From NCBI GenBank assembly GCA_024687165.1, contig JAILEY010000001.1:1-53974 (forward strand): DNA of 53,974 nucleotides, in the 5' to 3' direction. Position numbers and translations under genes: made by a program. Under the pieces are notes generated by a model. It saw nothing but the letters and a program-made list of their open reading frames with translations. It had not been told where the DNA came from and made no database searches. Positions 1-9,043 of the stretch are shown one piece after another. Each line of letters begins with the position of its first letter. Position 1 is the first letter of the stretch. The DNA comes from Treponema sp. (lineage in GTDB: Bacteria > Spirochaetota > Spirochaetia > Treponematales > Treponemataceae).

Positions 1-1365
1 CCCTTCAAGAAACCTTCTGGCTATAAAAGGATTATTTACGAAATTATTGACTGGGGAGACGCTCTTATTCAGGCTGTATTTACAATCGTTCTTTTGAATA
101 TTTTTATTCTGCAGCTTTATGAAATCCCTTCGGAAAGTATGGTTCCGACTTTTCTTGTGAAAGACAGAGTCGTTGTATTTAAAACATTTGCAGGTCCAAA
201 ATTTCCATTGAGCAGTGTAGGGCTTCCTTCCGTTCAGAATTATAAAAAAGGTGATATTGTTGTTTTTCGTAATCCGCATTATGGAAACGGCAGACAGGAG
301 GAAGTAAAATCATTTTTCAGTCAGTTCGTTTATATGTGTACCCTTACAATGGTGAATATAAACAAAGATGAAAATGGCAGACCAAAAGCAGATCCTTTAG
401 TAAAGAGAATTTGTGCGGTTGAAGGTGAGCAGATTTACATGCTTGATGGAACTCTTTATGTCCGTACTAAAGATAATCCTGAATGGACTGCTGTAAAACA
501 GGATGCTTCTAATGCTGCATGGAATTTAAATACACTTTCTCCTTCAATTAAGAGAAGAGTGCAGCAGATTCCACTTTCTGAAACAGAGATTTCTATTACA
601 AATTATATTGAAAAAGAAAGAAGAGATCTTTCTCTGATGAATTCAAAAGCTGAATGTGAATATATCGGAAAAAGATTTAAGGATTATGCAAGCTCTTATG
701 TTGCTCCTAATTCTGTAAAAAAGGAAATCATTTCAGAGACTGAACTTAATTGTTCCATTCTTTTCAATAACTCAAGAAATTTTGCGCTTCGTCTTTTAAA
801 AACTGACGGTGGTGCTGTGTGGTTTGATGATTTTATTAACAGTTGGCACAGAGAAAACAAAATTGAAAAAAATTGTTTGAAAAATGCTGATCCTTATCAG
901 GATGCAAACTTTAAATTGAATGTTATGTCAAAGGTGATTTTTGCGCGTCTTGTTCTCCGTGCTGCAGAACTTAATGCACAGAAAAAAATTGATTCGTACT
1001 TTGATGATGAAACTGTAAAAAATTATTATCAGATGGCTCAGTATCTTGAGACTTACATTCTTCTTCTGGATCAGAGAAATCTGCCGGTCTTCCCTGCAAA
1101 TTCAGCAGATGGTAAAGCAAATTACATTCCGAAGAATTCATATTTTATGATGGGTGATAACCGTTATAATTCACTTGATATGCGCCACAGTTATAATCGT
1201 TCTTCTGTAAAACTTTCTGCATCTGATTCTCTTTCAGTCAGATACAATTCAAATATTGCACCGGTAGTTGTTCCAAAAGACAGAATTCTTGGTAAAGCTG
1301 ATTTCCGTTTCTGGCCTCTTGATAGAATAGGAGTTCCTGGAAGTGGTGTTCGTGAAAAAAGATAA
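1..1365 (+). CDS. lepB: Signal peptidase I (5' partial)
   Basis: Membrane-anchored serine protease that removes signal peptides from exported proteins. The reading frame is open from the first base, so the true start lies upstream; 454 residues are visible. A transmembrane segment (about residues 21-40) is followed by the SESM motif with nucleophile Ser46, then VKR with the general base Lys135, and the late box GDNRYNSLD starting at residue 385. The Lys-to-GDNR stretch is about 250 residues against roughly 125 in E. coli LepB, so a large extra domain sits in the periplasmic part. The catalytic Ser and Lys are both present, so it should be active. It converges on secA and shares a possible terminator with it. 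The family call is firm; the role of the insertion is unknown. Confidence 0.93.
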   Translation, partial: PFKKPSGYKRIIYEIIDWGDALIQAVFTIVLLNIFILQLYEIPSESMVPTFLVKDRVVVFKTFAGPKFPLSSVGLPSVQNYKKGDIVVFRNPHYGNGRQEEVKSFFSQFVYMCTLTMVNINKDENGRPKADPLVKRICAVEGEQIYMLDGTLYVRTKDNPEWTAVKQDASNAAWNLNTLSPSIKRRVQQIPLSETEISITNYIEKERRDLSLMNSKAECEYIGKRFKDYASSYVAPNSVKKEIISETELNCSILFNNSRNFALRLLKTDGGAVWFDDFINSWHRENKIEKNCLKNADPYQDANFKLNVMSKVIFARLVLRAAELNAQKKIDSYFDDETVKNYYQMAQYLETYILLLDQRNLPVFPANSADGKANYIPKNSYFMMGDNRYNSLDMRHSYNRSSVKLSASDSLSVRYNSNIAPVVVPKDRILGKADFRFWPLDRIGVPGSGVREKR

Positions 1366-1395
1366 TCAGTCTTAGTTTGGAATTTTTAAATATAA

Positions 1396-1436
1396 AAAAC
1401 CGGACCCATTGAATAAAATCAGCAGCTCCGGCTTTT
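1396..1436. terminator. Possible bidirectional terminator between lepB and secA
   Basis: An inverted repeat CCGGA (1400-1404) / TCCGG (1427-1431) has A-rich sequence on the left and CTTTTCTATTTT on the right, between convergent genes. The loop of 22 nt is long, so the call is weak. Confidence 0.4.
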
Positions 1437-1460
1437 CTATTTTATAATTGTTTTGTTGAA

Positions 1461-4202
1461 TTATTTTCCGTGGCAGTTCTTGAACTTTTTGCCGCTTCCG
1501 CATGGACATGGATCGTTTCTTCCAACTTTTTCCATCGTGCGAACTACAGTTGTTCTCTGTGCCTGACGTCCGCCTGCCATTGCTGAATTAGAAGCAGTTG
1601 CGCGTGCTGTACGGGCCATACTTTCTGCTTCCTGATGCCGTGCGTTCATCTGCTTTACTGTAGCTGCCTGACGAACCGGCTGTTCATCTTCAGTTCTAAC
1701 TTTTACTTTGCAAAGTCTGCTTACAACTGCATCACGGATTTCATCAAGCATTGAATCAAACTGGTTGAATCCGTCGATTTTATATTCTGTGAGCGGATTT
1801 TTACTTCCGTAACTTCTAAGGTGAACTGCTTCTCTAAGTCCGTCAAGGTATTCAAGCTGGTCGAGCCATTTCTTGTCGATGAGTGAAATATAAGAGAACT
1901 TGATGAATGTGTTTACATTTTCTTTTCCTGCAAGAAGTTCTTTCTTTGTAATATCATCTGTGATTGCAGCGATTACAGTTTCCGGTGAAAGTCTGTCTGC
2001 AGAAATTGTCTGTCCGAAGATGTTGAAAATTTTGTCTGCAAGAGCATTCATTTCGTTTGCTTTCTTTGAATTGAATTCATCAAAAAGCTCATAAACCTTG
2101 TCTTTTGCATTTTCAAGAACGCGCTCTCTAAGTTCTGTGTCAACAAGAATTTCATCTCTCTGGTCGTAAATAAATTTTCTCTGCTGATTAAGAACATCAT
2201 CATAATCAAGGAGGTTCTTTCTTATTTCGAAGTTTCTCTGTTCAACTTTTTTCTGTGCTTTCTCAATTGATCTGTTGAGCATAGGGTGGTTGAGTGGTTC
2301 ACCATTGCTCATTCCAAGACGGCTCATGATTCTCTTCATTCTTTCACCACCGAAGAGTCTCATTAAATCGTCATCCATTGAAATGAAGAATTTTGATCTT
2401 CCCGGATCCCCCTGTCGTCCTGAACGTCCGCGAAGCTGATTGTCGATACGTCTGCTTTCATGTCTTTCAGAACCGATAACAAAAAGACCGCCGAGATTTT
2501 TTACTTCTTCATAATCTTTTTTCCAGTTTTCTTTTTCAATTGCAAGAGCTGCATCAAACTGTTCCTGTGTAGCTTCAGTTCCCGCTCTTTTCCTTGCTCT
2601 AAGTTCAGGGCTTCCACCGAGCTTAATATCAGTACCACGACCTGCCATGTTTGTTGCAACTGTAACTGCACCCTTAGCTCCTGCTTCTGCAATGATTGAA
2701 GCTTCACGTGCGTGGTTCTTTGCGTTCAATACTTCGTGTCTGATTCCGCCTCTTGTAAGATATGCAGAAAGAACTTCAGATTTTTCAACGCTTACAGTAC
2801 CGATAAGAACCGGCTGTCCTTTTTCGTGTGCTGCTTTAACTTCCTTAACGATTGCTTCCCATTTATCGCTTTCGTTGAGGTAGATTTCATCATCTTCGTC
2901 TATACGTGCAACAGGTCTGTTAGTCGGAATTGCAACAACATCGAGTCCGTAAATCTTTGAGAATTCAACTGCTTCTGTCTGTGCTGTACCAGTCATGCCC
3001 GAAAGCTTATCGTACATACGGAAGAAGTTCTGGAATGTAATAGTTGCAAGTGTTCTGTTTCTCTGTGCAATTTTAAGATGTTCCTTTGCTTCGATTGCCT
3101 GATGAAGTCCATCACCGTAGCGGCGTCCGTCGAGAATACGTCCTGTAAATTCATCGACAATCTGAACTTTTCCTTCCTTAATTACGTAGTCTACATCTTC
3201 ATGATAAATTACATGTGCTCTGAGTGCCTGTGTAAAGTAGTGTACGAATTCGAAGTTCTGTTCATCAAAAACTGTAGTTCCTTCCTGAATGAGGTGGTGT
3301 GAAAGAAGGATTTCATTGATTTTATTCATTCCTTTGTCTGTGAATGAAACTGATTTGCTCTTTTCATCGATTTTATAATCCCCGGCAAGTGCTTCTCTCT
3401 GTTCAGGGAGCATATTTACTTCATCCGGATAATCGTTTGTCTTAGGGTCTTTCTTTACTTCTTCAAACTGACTTACGTATTTATCTACTTCCTGATATTT
3501 TGCTGTATCATCCTCACCCTGTCCAGAGATGATAAGTGGAGTTCTTGCTTCATCAATAAGAATCGAGTCAATTTCATCGACGATACAGAAGTTAAATCCG
3601 CGCTGAACCTTATCTTTCATTTCAACCTGCATGTTGTCGCGAAGATAGTCAAAGCCGAATTCGTTGTTTGTTCCGTAAGTAAGGTCACATGCGTATGCTC
3701 TTTTGCGTGAATCATTATCCATGTTTCCAAGGATGCAGCCTACAGTCTGTCCAAGGAATCTGTATACGCGTCCCATCCACTGACTGTCGCGTTCTGCAAG
3801 GTAATCATTTACTGTGATGATGTGAACGCCTTTTCCGCTCAATGAATTGAGGTATGCTGCACAAACACACATAAGTGTTTTACCTTCACCAGTTTTCATT
3901 TCTGTGATTCTGCCTGTGTTAAGAACAAGTGAACCCATGAGCTGGCAAGGATAAGCTCTTTCTCCAAGGACACGTTTTGCAGCTTCTCTTGCAAGGGCAA
4001 ATGCATCAACAAGAATATCATCGAGTGTTTCACCGTTTGCAAGTCTGTCTTTTAAAATTTTTGTCTGTTCCGGGAAGTCTTCGTCTTTAAAAGACTGAGC
4101 CCAGCTTTCGCGCTCTTCAATGGCATCTACTACAGGCTTGAGTTCTTTTATGGCTCTGTCATTGGCAGAACCGAATACAAGTGTCAGCAATTTATCAAAC
4201 AT
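1461..4202 (-). CDS. secA: Protein translocase ATPase SecA
   Basis: Motor ATPase that drives unfolded preproteins through SecYEG. At 913 residues it is close to E. coli SecA (901). Walker A MKTGEGKT lies at 102-109 and the Walker B-type DEID at 209-212, followed by DEARTPLIISG. The helicase-like second half has ATNMAGRGTDIKLGG and the GRSGRQGDPG motif. The last 21 residues are a zinc-binding SEC-C tail (CPCGSGKKFKNCHGK) that in other bacteria contacts SecB or the ribosome. GGAG lies 13 nt before the ATG. It is transcribed alone on the minus strand. Having signal peptidase next door joins two steps of protein export, although the genes converge and are not an operon. Confidence 0.98.
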   Translation of the reverse strand: MFDKLLTLVFGSANDRAIKELKPVVDAIEERESWAQSFKDEDFPEQTKILKDRLANGETLDDILVDAFALAREAAKRVLGERAYPCQLMGSLVLNTGRITEMKTGEGKTLMCVCAAYLNSLSGKGVHIITVNDYLAERDSQWMGRVYRFLGQTVGCILGNMDNDSRKRAYACDLTYGTNNEFGFDYLRDNMQVEMKDKVQRGFNFCIVDEIDSILIDEARTPLIISGQGEDDTAKYQEVDKYVSQFEEVKKDPKTNDYPDEVNMLPEQREALAGDYKIDEKSKSVSFTDKGMNKINEILLSHHLIQEGTTVFDEQNFEFVHYFTQALRAHVIYHEDVDYVIKEGKVQIVDEFTGRILDGRRYGDGLHQAIEAKEHLKIAQRNRTLATITFQNFFRMYDKLSGMTGTAQTEAVEFSKIYGLDVVAIPTNRPVARIDEDDEIYLNESDKWEAIVKEVKAAHEKGQPVLIGTVSVEKSEVLSAYLTRGGIRHEVLNAKNHAREASIIAEAGAKGAVTVATNMAGRGTDIKLGGSPELRARKRAGTEATQEQFDAALAIEKENWKKDYEEVKNLGGLFVIGSERHESRRIDNQLRGRSGRQGDPGRSKFFISMDDDLMRLFGGERMKRIMSRLGMSNGEPLNHPMLNRSIEKAQKKVEQRNFEIRKNLLDYDDVLNQQRKFIYDQRDEILVDTELRERVLENAKDKVYELFDEFNSKKANEMNALADKIFNIFGQTISADRLSPETVIAAITDDITKKELLAGKENVNTFIKFSYISLIDKKWLDQLEYLDGLREAVHLRSYGSKNPLTEYKIDGFNQFDSMLDEIRDAVVSRLCKVKVRTEDEQPVRQAATVKQMNARHQEAESMARTARATASNSAMAGGRQAQRTTVVRTMEKVGRNDPCPCGSGKKFKNCHGK

Positions 4203-4287
4203 AATTGTATTTTTTCTCCATATATTTAAATAAAAATAATGCTATAAATATACTTTAAATAGAAAAAATATGCAACTTTTTGATTTC

Positions 4288-4316
4288 TTGCTATATGTGT
4301 AAAATTTATGTAAAAT
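4288..4316 (+). promoter_or_regulatory. Candidate promoter of the 4325-7536 envelope operon
   Basis: TTGCTA (4288-4293), a 17-nt spacer and TAAAAT (4311-4316) end only 8 nt before the ATG at 4325. There is no Shine-Dalgarno in between, so the mRNA would be leaderless or nearly so. A second TAAAAT lies at 4300-4305. Confidence 0.5.
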
Positions 4317-4324
4317 CAGAATGT

Positions 4325-5554
4325 ATGAAATCAGTTAAAATTTTATTGGTTTTTGCGACCGTTTTTATATTTGTGTCCTGCGGCGGAAATAAAGTAGTTT
4401 CTTCCCTTGAAAGTGAAGCCCTTTTTAATCTTGAGTACGGCAATTTTGAAGAAGAACTCAATATGTTCAATCTTGCAAAAATAGGCGGAATAAATACTTC
4501 TATTGTTATGAAGGATGGTTTTTTCTATATTCTCAACGGTGAATCAAAGAAGATTATGGAAATGACAAGTTACGGCGATCTTCTTACTCTTTATTACAAT
4601 CCGAAATTTAATCCGTCTCCGTCATTCAGTAATGTCTCTTCAAAAACTGAAAATGTTGAGGTTGTCAGTGCATCCCGCTCTGCAGTCCCTTTTGAATTTA
4701 ATGATGCAACTCTTCTTGCGGTTGACAGCAGAAAGCACATTTATGTTGTAGATAAACTTCCTCTCGACAGAATTGAATACGACAGCAAAATGCATCTTTC
4801 CTTAAGTGAAATTGTTGTGCGTTTTGATGAAGCAAATAAAAATCTGATTTATCTTGGACAGCAGGGGCCTGGCGGTTCACCATTTCCTCACATTAAAAAT
4901 ATTTTTACAACGAGTGAAAATGAACTTGTAGTTCTTTGTAGCACAGCAACTGGTTTTTATGTTTACTGGTTTGATTGTGACGGCTCATTGATGTTTTCAG
5001 TTCCTGTTGAAAAGGAAAATATTCCGAATCCGTATTCGCAGGATTCAGCAGATTCATTTTTCAGTATTGGCAACATAATTCCAGACTGTAACAGTCATAA
5101 GCTTTACATAAAGGTTGATTATTACGGAAGTTTTATTGATGATGCAAGCCGTGTTCAATCCGGAATAAATTTTCTTTCTACAATAATTCATGTCTTTAAT
5201 ATTGATGATGCAAAATACGAGACTTCATTTTCAATCCCTCCATACAGCGAAGAAATTTCAGAAAAATTTTCAAAGGAAATTTATGATATCCCTTATGATT
5301 TCCTTGGAGTTACGGAAAGCGGCTGGATGTATTTTATTGTAAATACTGATGAAGGCTTTAATCTTCAGATGGTACAGATTGACGGGCAGAGAATTTTGAA
5401 ACGAAAGATAATTTTAGATAGGGAAGAGTGCCCGTTCTATACATTCAATCTTGACCGCCGTGGAATTATTTCTGCGCTTCTTGTTAAAAAGAATAATGCC
5501 AGCATTGCATGGTGGAGAGCGGATCTTCTTCTTCAGGCTGTCATAAAAAAATAA
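4325..5554 (+). CDS. Lipoprotein, probable beta-propeller
   Basis: A 409-residue lipoprotein of unknown function. The ATG at 4325 gives MKSVKILL, a hydrophobic stretch and a spirochaetal lipobox FVSC with the lipidated Cys near residue 19; an upstream in-frame ATG at 4280 would put extra residues before the signal peptide, so it was not used. After the Cys the protein is rich in beta-strand-like segments with recurring patterns such as 'sgWMYFIVNTDEGFNLQMV' and 'KHIYVVDKLPLDRI'. These resemble six-bladed NHL/propeller-type blades, which is an inference. It is first in a tight run of five genes (gaps of 12, 34 and 3 nt, then a 17-nt overlap) that look like one transcript. A spirochaete-specific envelope family is likely. 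Confidence 0.75.
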   Translation: MKSVKILLVFATVFIFVSCGGNKVVSSLESEALFNLEYGNFEEELNMFNLAKIGGINTSIVMKDGFFYILNGESKKIMEMTSYGDLLTLYYNPKFNPSPSFSNVSSKTENVEVVSASRSAVPFEFNDATLLAVDSRKHIYVVDKLPLDRIEYDSKMHLSLSEIVVRFDEANKNLIYLGQQGPGGSPFPHIKNIFTTSENELVVLCSTATGFYVYWFDCDGSLMFSVPVEKENIPNPYSQDSADSFFSIGNIIPDCNSHKLYIKVDYYGSFIDDASRVQSGINFLSTIIHVFNIDDAKYETSFSIPPYSEEISEKFSKEIYDIPYDFLGVTESGWMYFIVNTDEGFNLQMVQIDGQRILKRKIILDREECPFYTFNLDRRGIISALLVKKNNASIAWWRADLLLQAVIKK

Positions 5555-5566
5555 TATGGATTTACG

Positions 5567-6139
5567 ATGGTAGACGGATATTCAGAAGGTGAGGAACCTG
5601 TAATTTTTCATTATCAGAAGGGCTCTTTCAGAAAGCACGAGCAGCAGATTTACAGCGATCTTGCTACAGGAAAAACAGGACCTGCAAAAGGTTTTTTTAA
5701 AGTTCTTGTTTCTTCTAAAGGTAATAAAATGATTTTTTTTACAATGATTGTTTGTATCATTCTTGCCACAATCATTGGATTTCTTTCCGGTCGAAAAAAT
5801 CAAGGTAGTGTGGCTGGGGTTAACTGCAGACTTTCAGCATTTTCTTTTGAAGACACGGTTTATGCCAGCATCAGTTTAAGTAAGGATAAAAAGAGCAGAT
5901 CAAAGCTTCCTGTAAATTTGGAATTTTATTTTGAAGTTGCGACTCCTAAAGGTGTTGTTGCAGAAAGTGCGTCTGTGCTTTCTACATTTGTTCCTGGGAA
6001 AAAAGCAGAGCCTGTTCATGTTGCTTTTCCTGATTATGAGTTTTTGAAAAAATCTTCAGATGAAAAGTTTATTGTAAGATGCCGTGTGTCTGCCGGGGAT
6101 GAAGAAAAAGTTCTTGAAACAGACATAGAGAAAAAGTAA
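5567..6139 (+). CDS. Single-pass membrane protein of unknown function
   Basis: A protein of 190 residues. The first ~57 are charged and would be cytoplasmic. One transmembrane segment (MIFFTMIVCIILATIIGFLSG, about 58-78) leads to a periplasmic domain of ~110 residues. That part alternates hydrophobic and polar residues (NLEFYFEVATPKGVVAES) like a small immunoglobulin-like or beta-sandwich fold; this is an inference. It starts 12 nt after the upstream lipoprotein gene, so the two are probably co-expressed. No catalytic motif is visible and I do not recognise the family. Confidence 0.7.
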   Translation: MVDGYSEGEEPVIFHYQKGSFRKHEQQIYSDLATGKTGPAKGFFKVLVSSKGNKMIFFTMIVCIILATIIGFLSGRKNQGSVAGVNCRLSAFSFEDTVYASISLSKDKKSRSKLPVNLEFYFEVATPKGVVAESASVLSTFVPGKKAEPVHVAFPDYEFLKKSSDEKFIVRCRVSAGDEEKVLETDIEKK

Positions 6140-6173
6140 AATATAGATAAGCAGTTTAGTATTGGAGTTTTTT

Positions 6174-6638
6174 ATGGCACAGTTTTATTTTCTGTCGATT
6201 CTTTTGAATGTAATTGCAGGTCTTATTCTCTTTTATGGAAAGGATTTTACACGGGAAAAGCTTTCGGAGGAAGATGAAACTCTTGCAATAGATGATGATA
6301 CACTCAGCGAAAAAGGTGCTTTTTTTCGTGACCTTGGATTTGACAGTCTGAGCTTCAGGTTTGTAATCGGTGTATTGAGTCTCTTCGTTGCCGTAATGAA
6401 AATTCTTTCTCCGTTCAAGGGATCAATACCAGTTCTTGGCGATCTGTTACCTGTTTTAAGCGGAATTATTGCAGGATTTACTCTTATTCTTGAAAATTAT
6501 GTGTCAAAAGCTTCTTCTGATATTTATCTTTCTGAGCCTGTTCAGAAAATCTTTATTGATTCAAGATCGATAATTGGGATTTCATGTTTTGCAATAGCAT
6601 TTTTCCATTTCATGTTTCCACAGGTAATTTTACTTTAG
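6174..6638 (+). CDS. Four-helix integral membrane protein, unknown function
   Basis: A protein of 154 residues starting at the ATG at 6174, which has GGAG 6 nt upstream; a TTG at 6162 would add four residues and is less likely. Four hydrophobic segments are visible: residues ~5-22, ~62-82, ~90-112 and ~128-152. Between the first two is an acidic cytoplasmic loop (LSEEDETLAIDDDTLSEKG). It is third in the 4325-7536 operon. No enzyme motif is seen. A small spirochaete-specific membrane protein is the most that can be said. Confidence 0.7.
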   Translation: MAQFYFLSILLNVIAGLILFYGKDFTREKLSEEDETLAIDDDTLSEKGAFFRDLGFDSLSFRFVIGVLSLFVAVMKILSPFKGSIPVLGDLLPVLSGIIAGFTLILENYVSKASSDIYLSEPVQKIFIDSRSIIGISCFAIAFFHFMFPQVILL

Positions 6639-6641
6639 TTT

Positions 6642-7052
6642 ATGAAAAATATTTCAATTGCCTGCATTGCACTTTATAAAAACAAAGTTCTTATTGCTCA
6701 CAGGAATCCTGTTGGACAGATGGGAAACCGCTGGGAATTTCCTGGTGGTAAAGTTGAAGACTGTGAAGATGAGCTTCAGGCTGTAGTGCGAGAATTTAAA
6801 GAAGAGTTTGGTGTAAAGGTTAAAGTCGGTGAACTCATCACTGAAAATTTTTTTGAACATAACGGCATAAAACGTACATTACACGCTTACAGAATTTTTG
6901 TTCCTCACAGGGGATTGTTTTTTAAGTACAAATTGACTGAACATACTGAATATAAATGGGTTAATTTAGAAGAAATAAAATCACTGAAGTTTGTTGACAG
7001 TGATCTTTTGATTTATGAGGATGTAAAAAAATACAATGAAAAAATCCGCTGA
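6642..7052 (+). CDS. mutT: Nudix hydrolase, MutT type (8-oxo-dGTP diphosphatase)
   Basis: A Nudix pyrophosphohydrolase of 136 residues, the size of E. coli MutT (129). The Nudix box GX5EX7REUXEEXGU is complete: G(KVEDC)E(DELQAVV)REFKEEFGV, preceded by NRWEFPGG. WEFPGGK and the length fit the branch that hydrolyses oxidised dGTP and so prevents A:T to C:G transversions. A CTP- or other nucleoside-triphosphate-specific relative cannot be excluded. It begins 3 nt after the previous gene and its last 17 nt overlap the next gene, so it is translationally embedded in an operon of envelope proteins with no obvious functional link. Confidence 0.88.
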   Translation: MKNISIACIALYKNKVLIAHRNPVGQMGNRWEFPGGKVEDCEDELQAVVREFKEEFGVKVKVGELITENFFEHNGIKRTLHAYRIFVPHRGLFFKYKLTEHTEYKWVNLEEIKSLKFVDSDLLIYEDVKKYNEKIR

Positions 7053-7536
7053 AGTTTTTGTTCTGCTTTTTGCTTTAATTTCTACATTTGCCGGATGCTC
7101 TGGAAACAAAAAAATTAATCTGAATCCTCATGATGAAGAAGCTATTACCCCTGATTTGCAGTGGGCCGTTGTAAAAGTTCCGTATGCAGTTTTCCGCGCT
7201 GATTGTGATTATGAGAGTGAAATTATCCGTCATGCAAGAAGCGGTGATATTTTTTTGGTTCGTGGTAGTAAAACTGTTTTGTATGTCTTTGAAGATACTC
7301 TTCTTGAAAGTGATATTGATAAGGAAGAACGTGAGATTATTGAAGAATCTGAAAATGTAAATAAAAATAAGAAACCTGTCAGAAAAGATAAAAAATCTTC
7401 TTCACATAAAAAAAGAAAAGTAGAGCAGAATATAGTCTGGTACAAGTTTGATGAAGGCTGGCTTGAGAGTTCTCAGGTGGAAGTTTTTGATACAAAGCTT
7501 AAGGCTGAATTTTCTTCAGAATCCTATAAGAAATAA
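7036..7536 (+). CDS. Lipoprotein with SH3-like region
   Basis: A lipoprotein of 166 residues. The signal peptide MKKSAEVFVLLFALIST ends in the lipobox FAGC with Cys near residue 21. The segment 'WAVVKVPYAVFRADCDYESEIIRHARSGDIFLVRG' has the spacing of a bacterial SH3 (SH3_3) half-domain, with 'WYKFDEGWLESSQVEVF' as the matching C-terminal strand. Between them lies a highly basic, low-complexity linker (KKPVRKDKKSSSHKKRK) that may contact anionic polymers. The SH3 call is an inference. The start overlaps the end of the Nudix gene by 17 nt. It is the last gene of the operon and is followed by a strong hairpin. Confidence 0.75.
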   Translation: MKKSAEVFVLLFALISTFAGCSGNKKINLNPHDEEAITPDLQWAVVKVPYAVFRADCDYESEIIRHARSGDIFLVRGSKTVLYVFEDTLLESDIDKEEREIIEESENVNKNKKPVRKDKKSSSHKKRKVEQNIVWYKFDEGWLESSQVEVFDTKLKAEFSSESYKK

Positions 7537-7552
7537 TATTTTCTGTCAGTTA

Positions 7553-7592
7553 ACAGTGCAGTTCCCGTAAAAAACGAAATTTACTGCACTGT
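7553..7592. terminator. Terminator between lipoprotein gene and hisS
   Basis: A perfect 10-bp inverted repeat, ACAGTGCAGT (7553-7562) / ACTGCACTGT (7583-7592), lies between convergent genes. The T-tracts on both sides are weak (TCTTCTCTG and TTAACTGAC), so it may need assistance or act as a 3' stabiliser. Confidence 0.6.
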
Positions 7593-7609
7593 CTTCTCTG
7601 ACATTTCTT

Positions 7610-8911
7610 TTATTTTTTCAGAATAATTTTTACTGCTTCTTCTGCAGTTATGTCTGCAAACTGTTCGCGTGTTTTGAGGTTCTTAAGTGTTAGAACATCT
7701 TTTGTAGCCTGCTCACTGTTGATAAGGAAGCCCCATTCCATGCCTTTCTTTTCTGTAACTGCATACTGCTTGTTCATTTTTACGCAGTCCGGGAAAACTT
7801 CAACTTTAATACCATTTTTTCTTAGAACGCTTGCAACCTTCTGGTAATGAATTGCGAGAGTTTGTTCCGTGTTAAAAATTTCTGCATCAAGGTAACTTCC
7901 TTTTGCATTTGCAATTCCAAGTTCGGTAAGCCCTGCAATAAGTCTGTCCAGCCCGATTGATGCTCCGACTCCAGGAAGCTTGTCTTTCATGTACAATCCG
8001 CTCAAGTTGTCGTATCTTCCGCCTGAACAAACAGATCCAATTGAAGGAAGGTCGTTGAGGAATGTTTCGTAAACAACACCTGTATAATAATCAAGACCTC
8101 GTGTAATGCTTGGATCAAGAACGTATGTGCTTTCAATTCCTGAAGCTTTCATCATTTCGTAGATATCTTTCATTCGCTTAGAATCTTCAGCTTCTCCTCC
8201 TGCAAGAGCTTCAATGTTTGCAAGAGTTTTTTCAAAGTTTTCACAAGGCTTGATGTAACCGAGGATTTTTTCTGCACTTTCTGAATTTCCTGTAATTTCA
8301 GTAAGTTCCTTTTTTACTTCTTCTTCGCCAACTTTTGCAAGCTTATCTACAACGCGGAGAATATCATCAGATTTTTCTTTTGCTCCAATTTTTTCAAGGA
8401 AGCGGTTGAAGATTCCACGATGATTTACGTGAATCGTAATTTTTTCTACACCAATAGATGCAAGCGCTGCTTTCATCATTGCAAGGACTTCAAAATCTGC
8501 AGTTGCGCTGTCTGTTCCGACTGTATCAAAGTCACACTGAATGAACTCTCTGTATCTGCCTGCCTGTGGTTTTTCACCGCGCCATACTTTTGAAATGTGG
8601 TAGCGTTTAAAAGGAAAATAAAGTTCTTCCTTGTGTTGTGCAGTGTAGCGGGCAAATGGAACTGTAAGATCAAAACGAAGTGCAACATCACGGCCGCCGT
8701 TATCTTCAAAACGGAACATCTGTTTTTCTGTTTCACCATTGCTTTTGCGGAGAAGAATTTCAGTATACTCAAGAACTGGTGTGTCGATTGGAACGAATCC
8801 GTAGTTGCGGTAAGTTTCTGTAAGTTTGTCAATTAAACCTGAGCGTAGAATTTCGTCCTGTGGTAAAAAATCTCTGAATCCTTTTAAGATTTTAGGCTGA
8901 ATTAAATCCAT
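7610..8911 (-). CDS. hisS: Histidyl-tRNA synthetase
   Basis: A class II synthetase that charges tRNA-His; a tRNA-His(GTG) gene is in this window at 34873. It has 433 residues from the ATG at 8911. A TTG four codons upstream directly abuts the GAGAGGA and is less likely. Motif 2 is seen in 'FRFEDNGGRDVALRFDLTVP' and 'WRGEKPQAGRYREF', the histidine-A signature in RGLDYYTGVVYE, and motif 3 in GVGASIGLDRL. The C-terminal ~95 residues are the anticodon-binding domain. Length and motif order match the bacterial HisRS family. It is transcribed alone. Confidence 0.97.
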   Translation of the reverse strand: MDLIQPKILKGFRDFLPQDEILRSGLIDKLTETYRNYGFVPIDTPVLEYTEILLRKSNGETEKQMFRFEDNGGRDVALRFDLTVPFARYTAQHKEELYFPFKRYHISKVWRGEKPQAGRYREFIQCDFDTVGTDSATADFEVLAMMKAALASIGVEKITIHVNHRGIFNRFLEKIGAKEKSDDILRVVDKLAKVGEEEVKKELTEITGNSESAEKILGYIKPCENFEKTLANIEALAGGEAEDSKRMKDIYEMMKASGIESTYVLDPSITRGLDYYTGVVYETFLNDLPSIGSVCSGGRYDNLSGLYMKDKLPGVGASIGLDRLIAGLTELGIANAKGSYLDAEIFNTEQTLAIHYQKVASVLRKNGIKVEVFPDCVKMNKQYAVTEKKGMEWGFLINSEQATKDVLTLKNLKTREQFADITAEEAVKIILKK

Positions 8912-9028
8912 ATTAAAAATCAATCCTCTCTTGTGATTTTATAAAAAATATTCTGAAACATAATAGTAAAAAATCCTTAAAATGAAAAGATAACTAAAAA
9001 TGTTTTAATTTATTAAAATTGAAATTAG

Positions 9029-9037
9029 TGATATAAT
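9029..9037 (+). promoter_or_regulatory. Extended -10 promoter of coaX, leaderless arrangement
   Basis: TGATATAAT at 9029-9037 is a consensus extended -10 (TGnTATAAT). It ends 6 nt before the coaX ATG, so transcription should start at or next to the start codon. No Shine-Dalgarno is present and no clear -35 is seen. Confidence 0.65.
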
Positions 9038-9043
9038 TCTTTC

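Noticed and set aside
4280..4324. An earlier ATG for the lipoprotein at 4325
   Set aside because: It would place 15 residues with two Cys before a perfect lipoprotein signal peptide and overlap the promoter.
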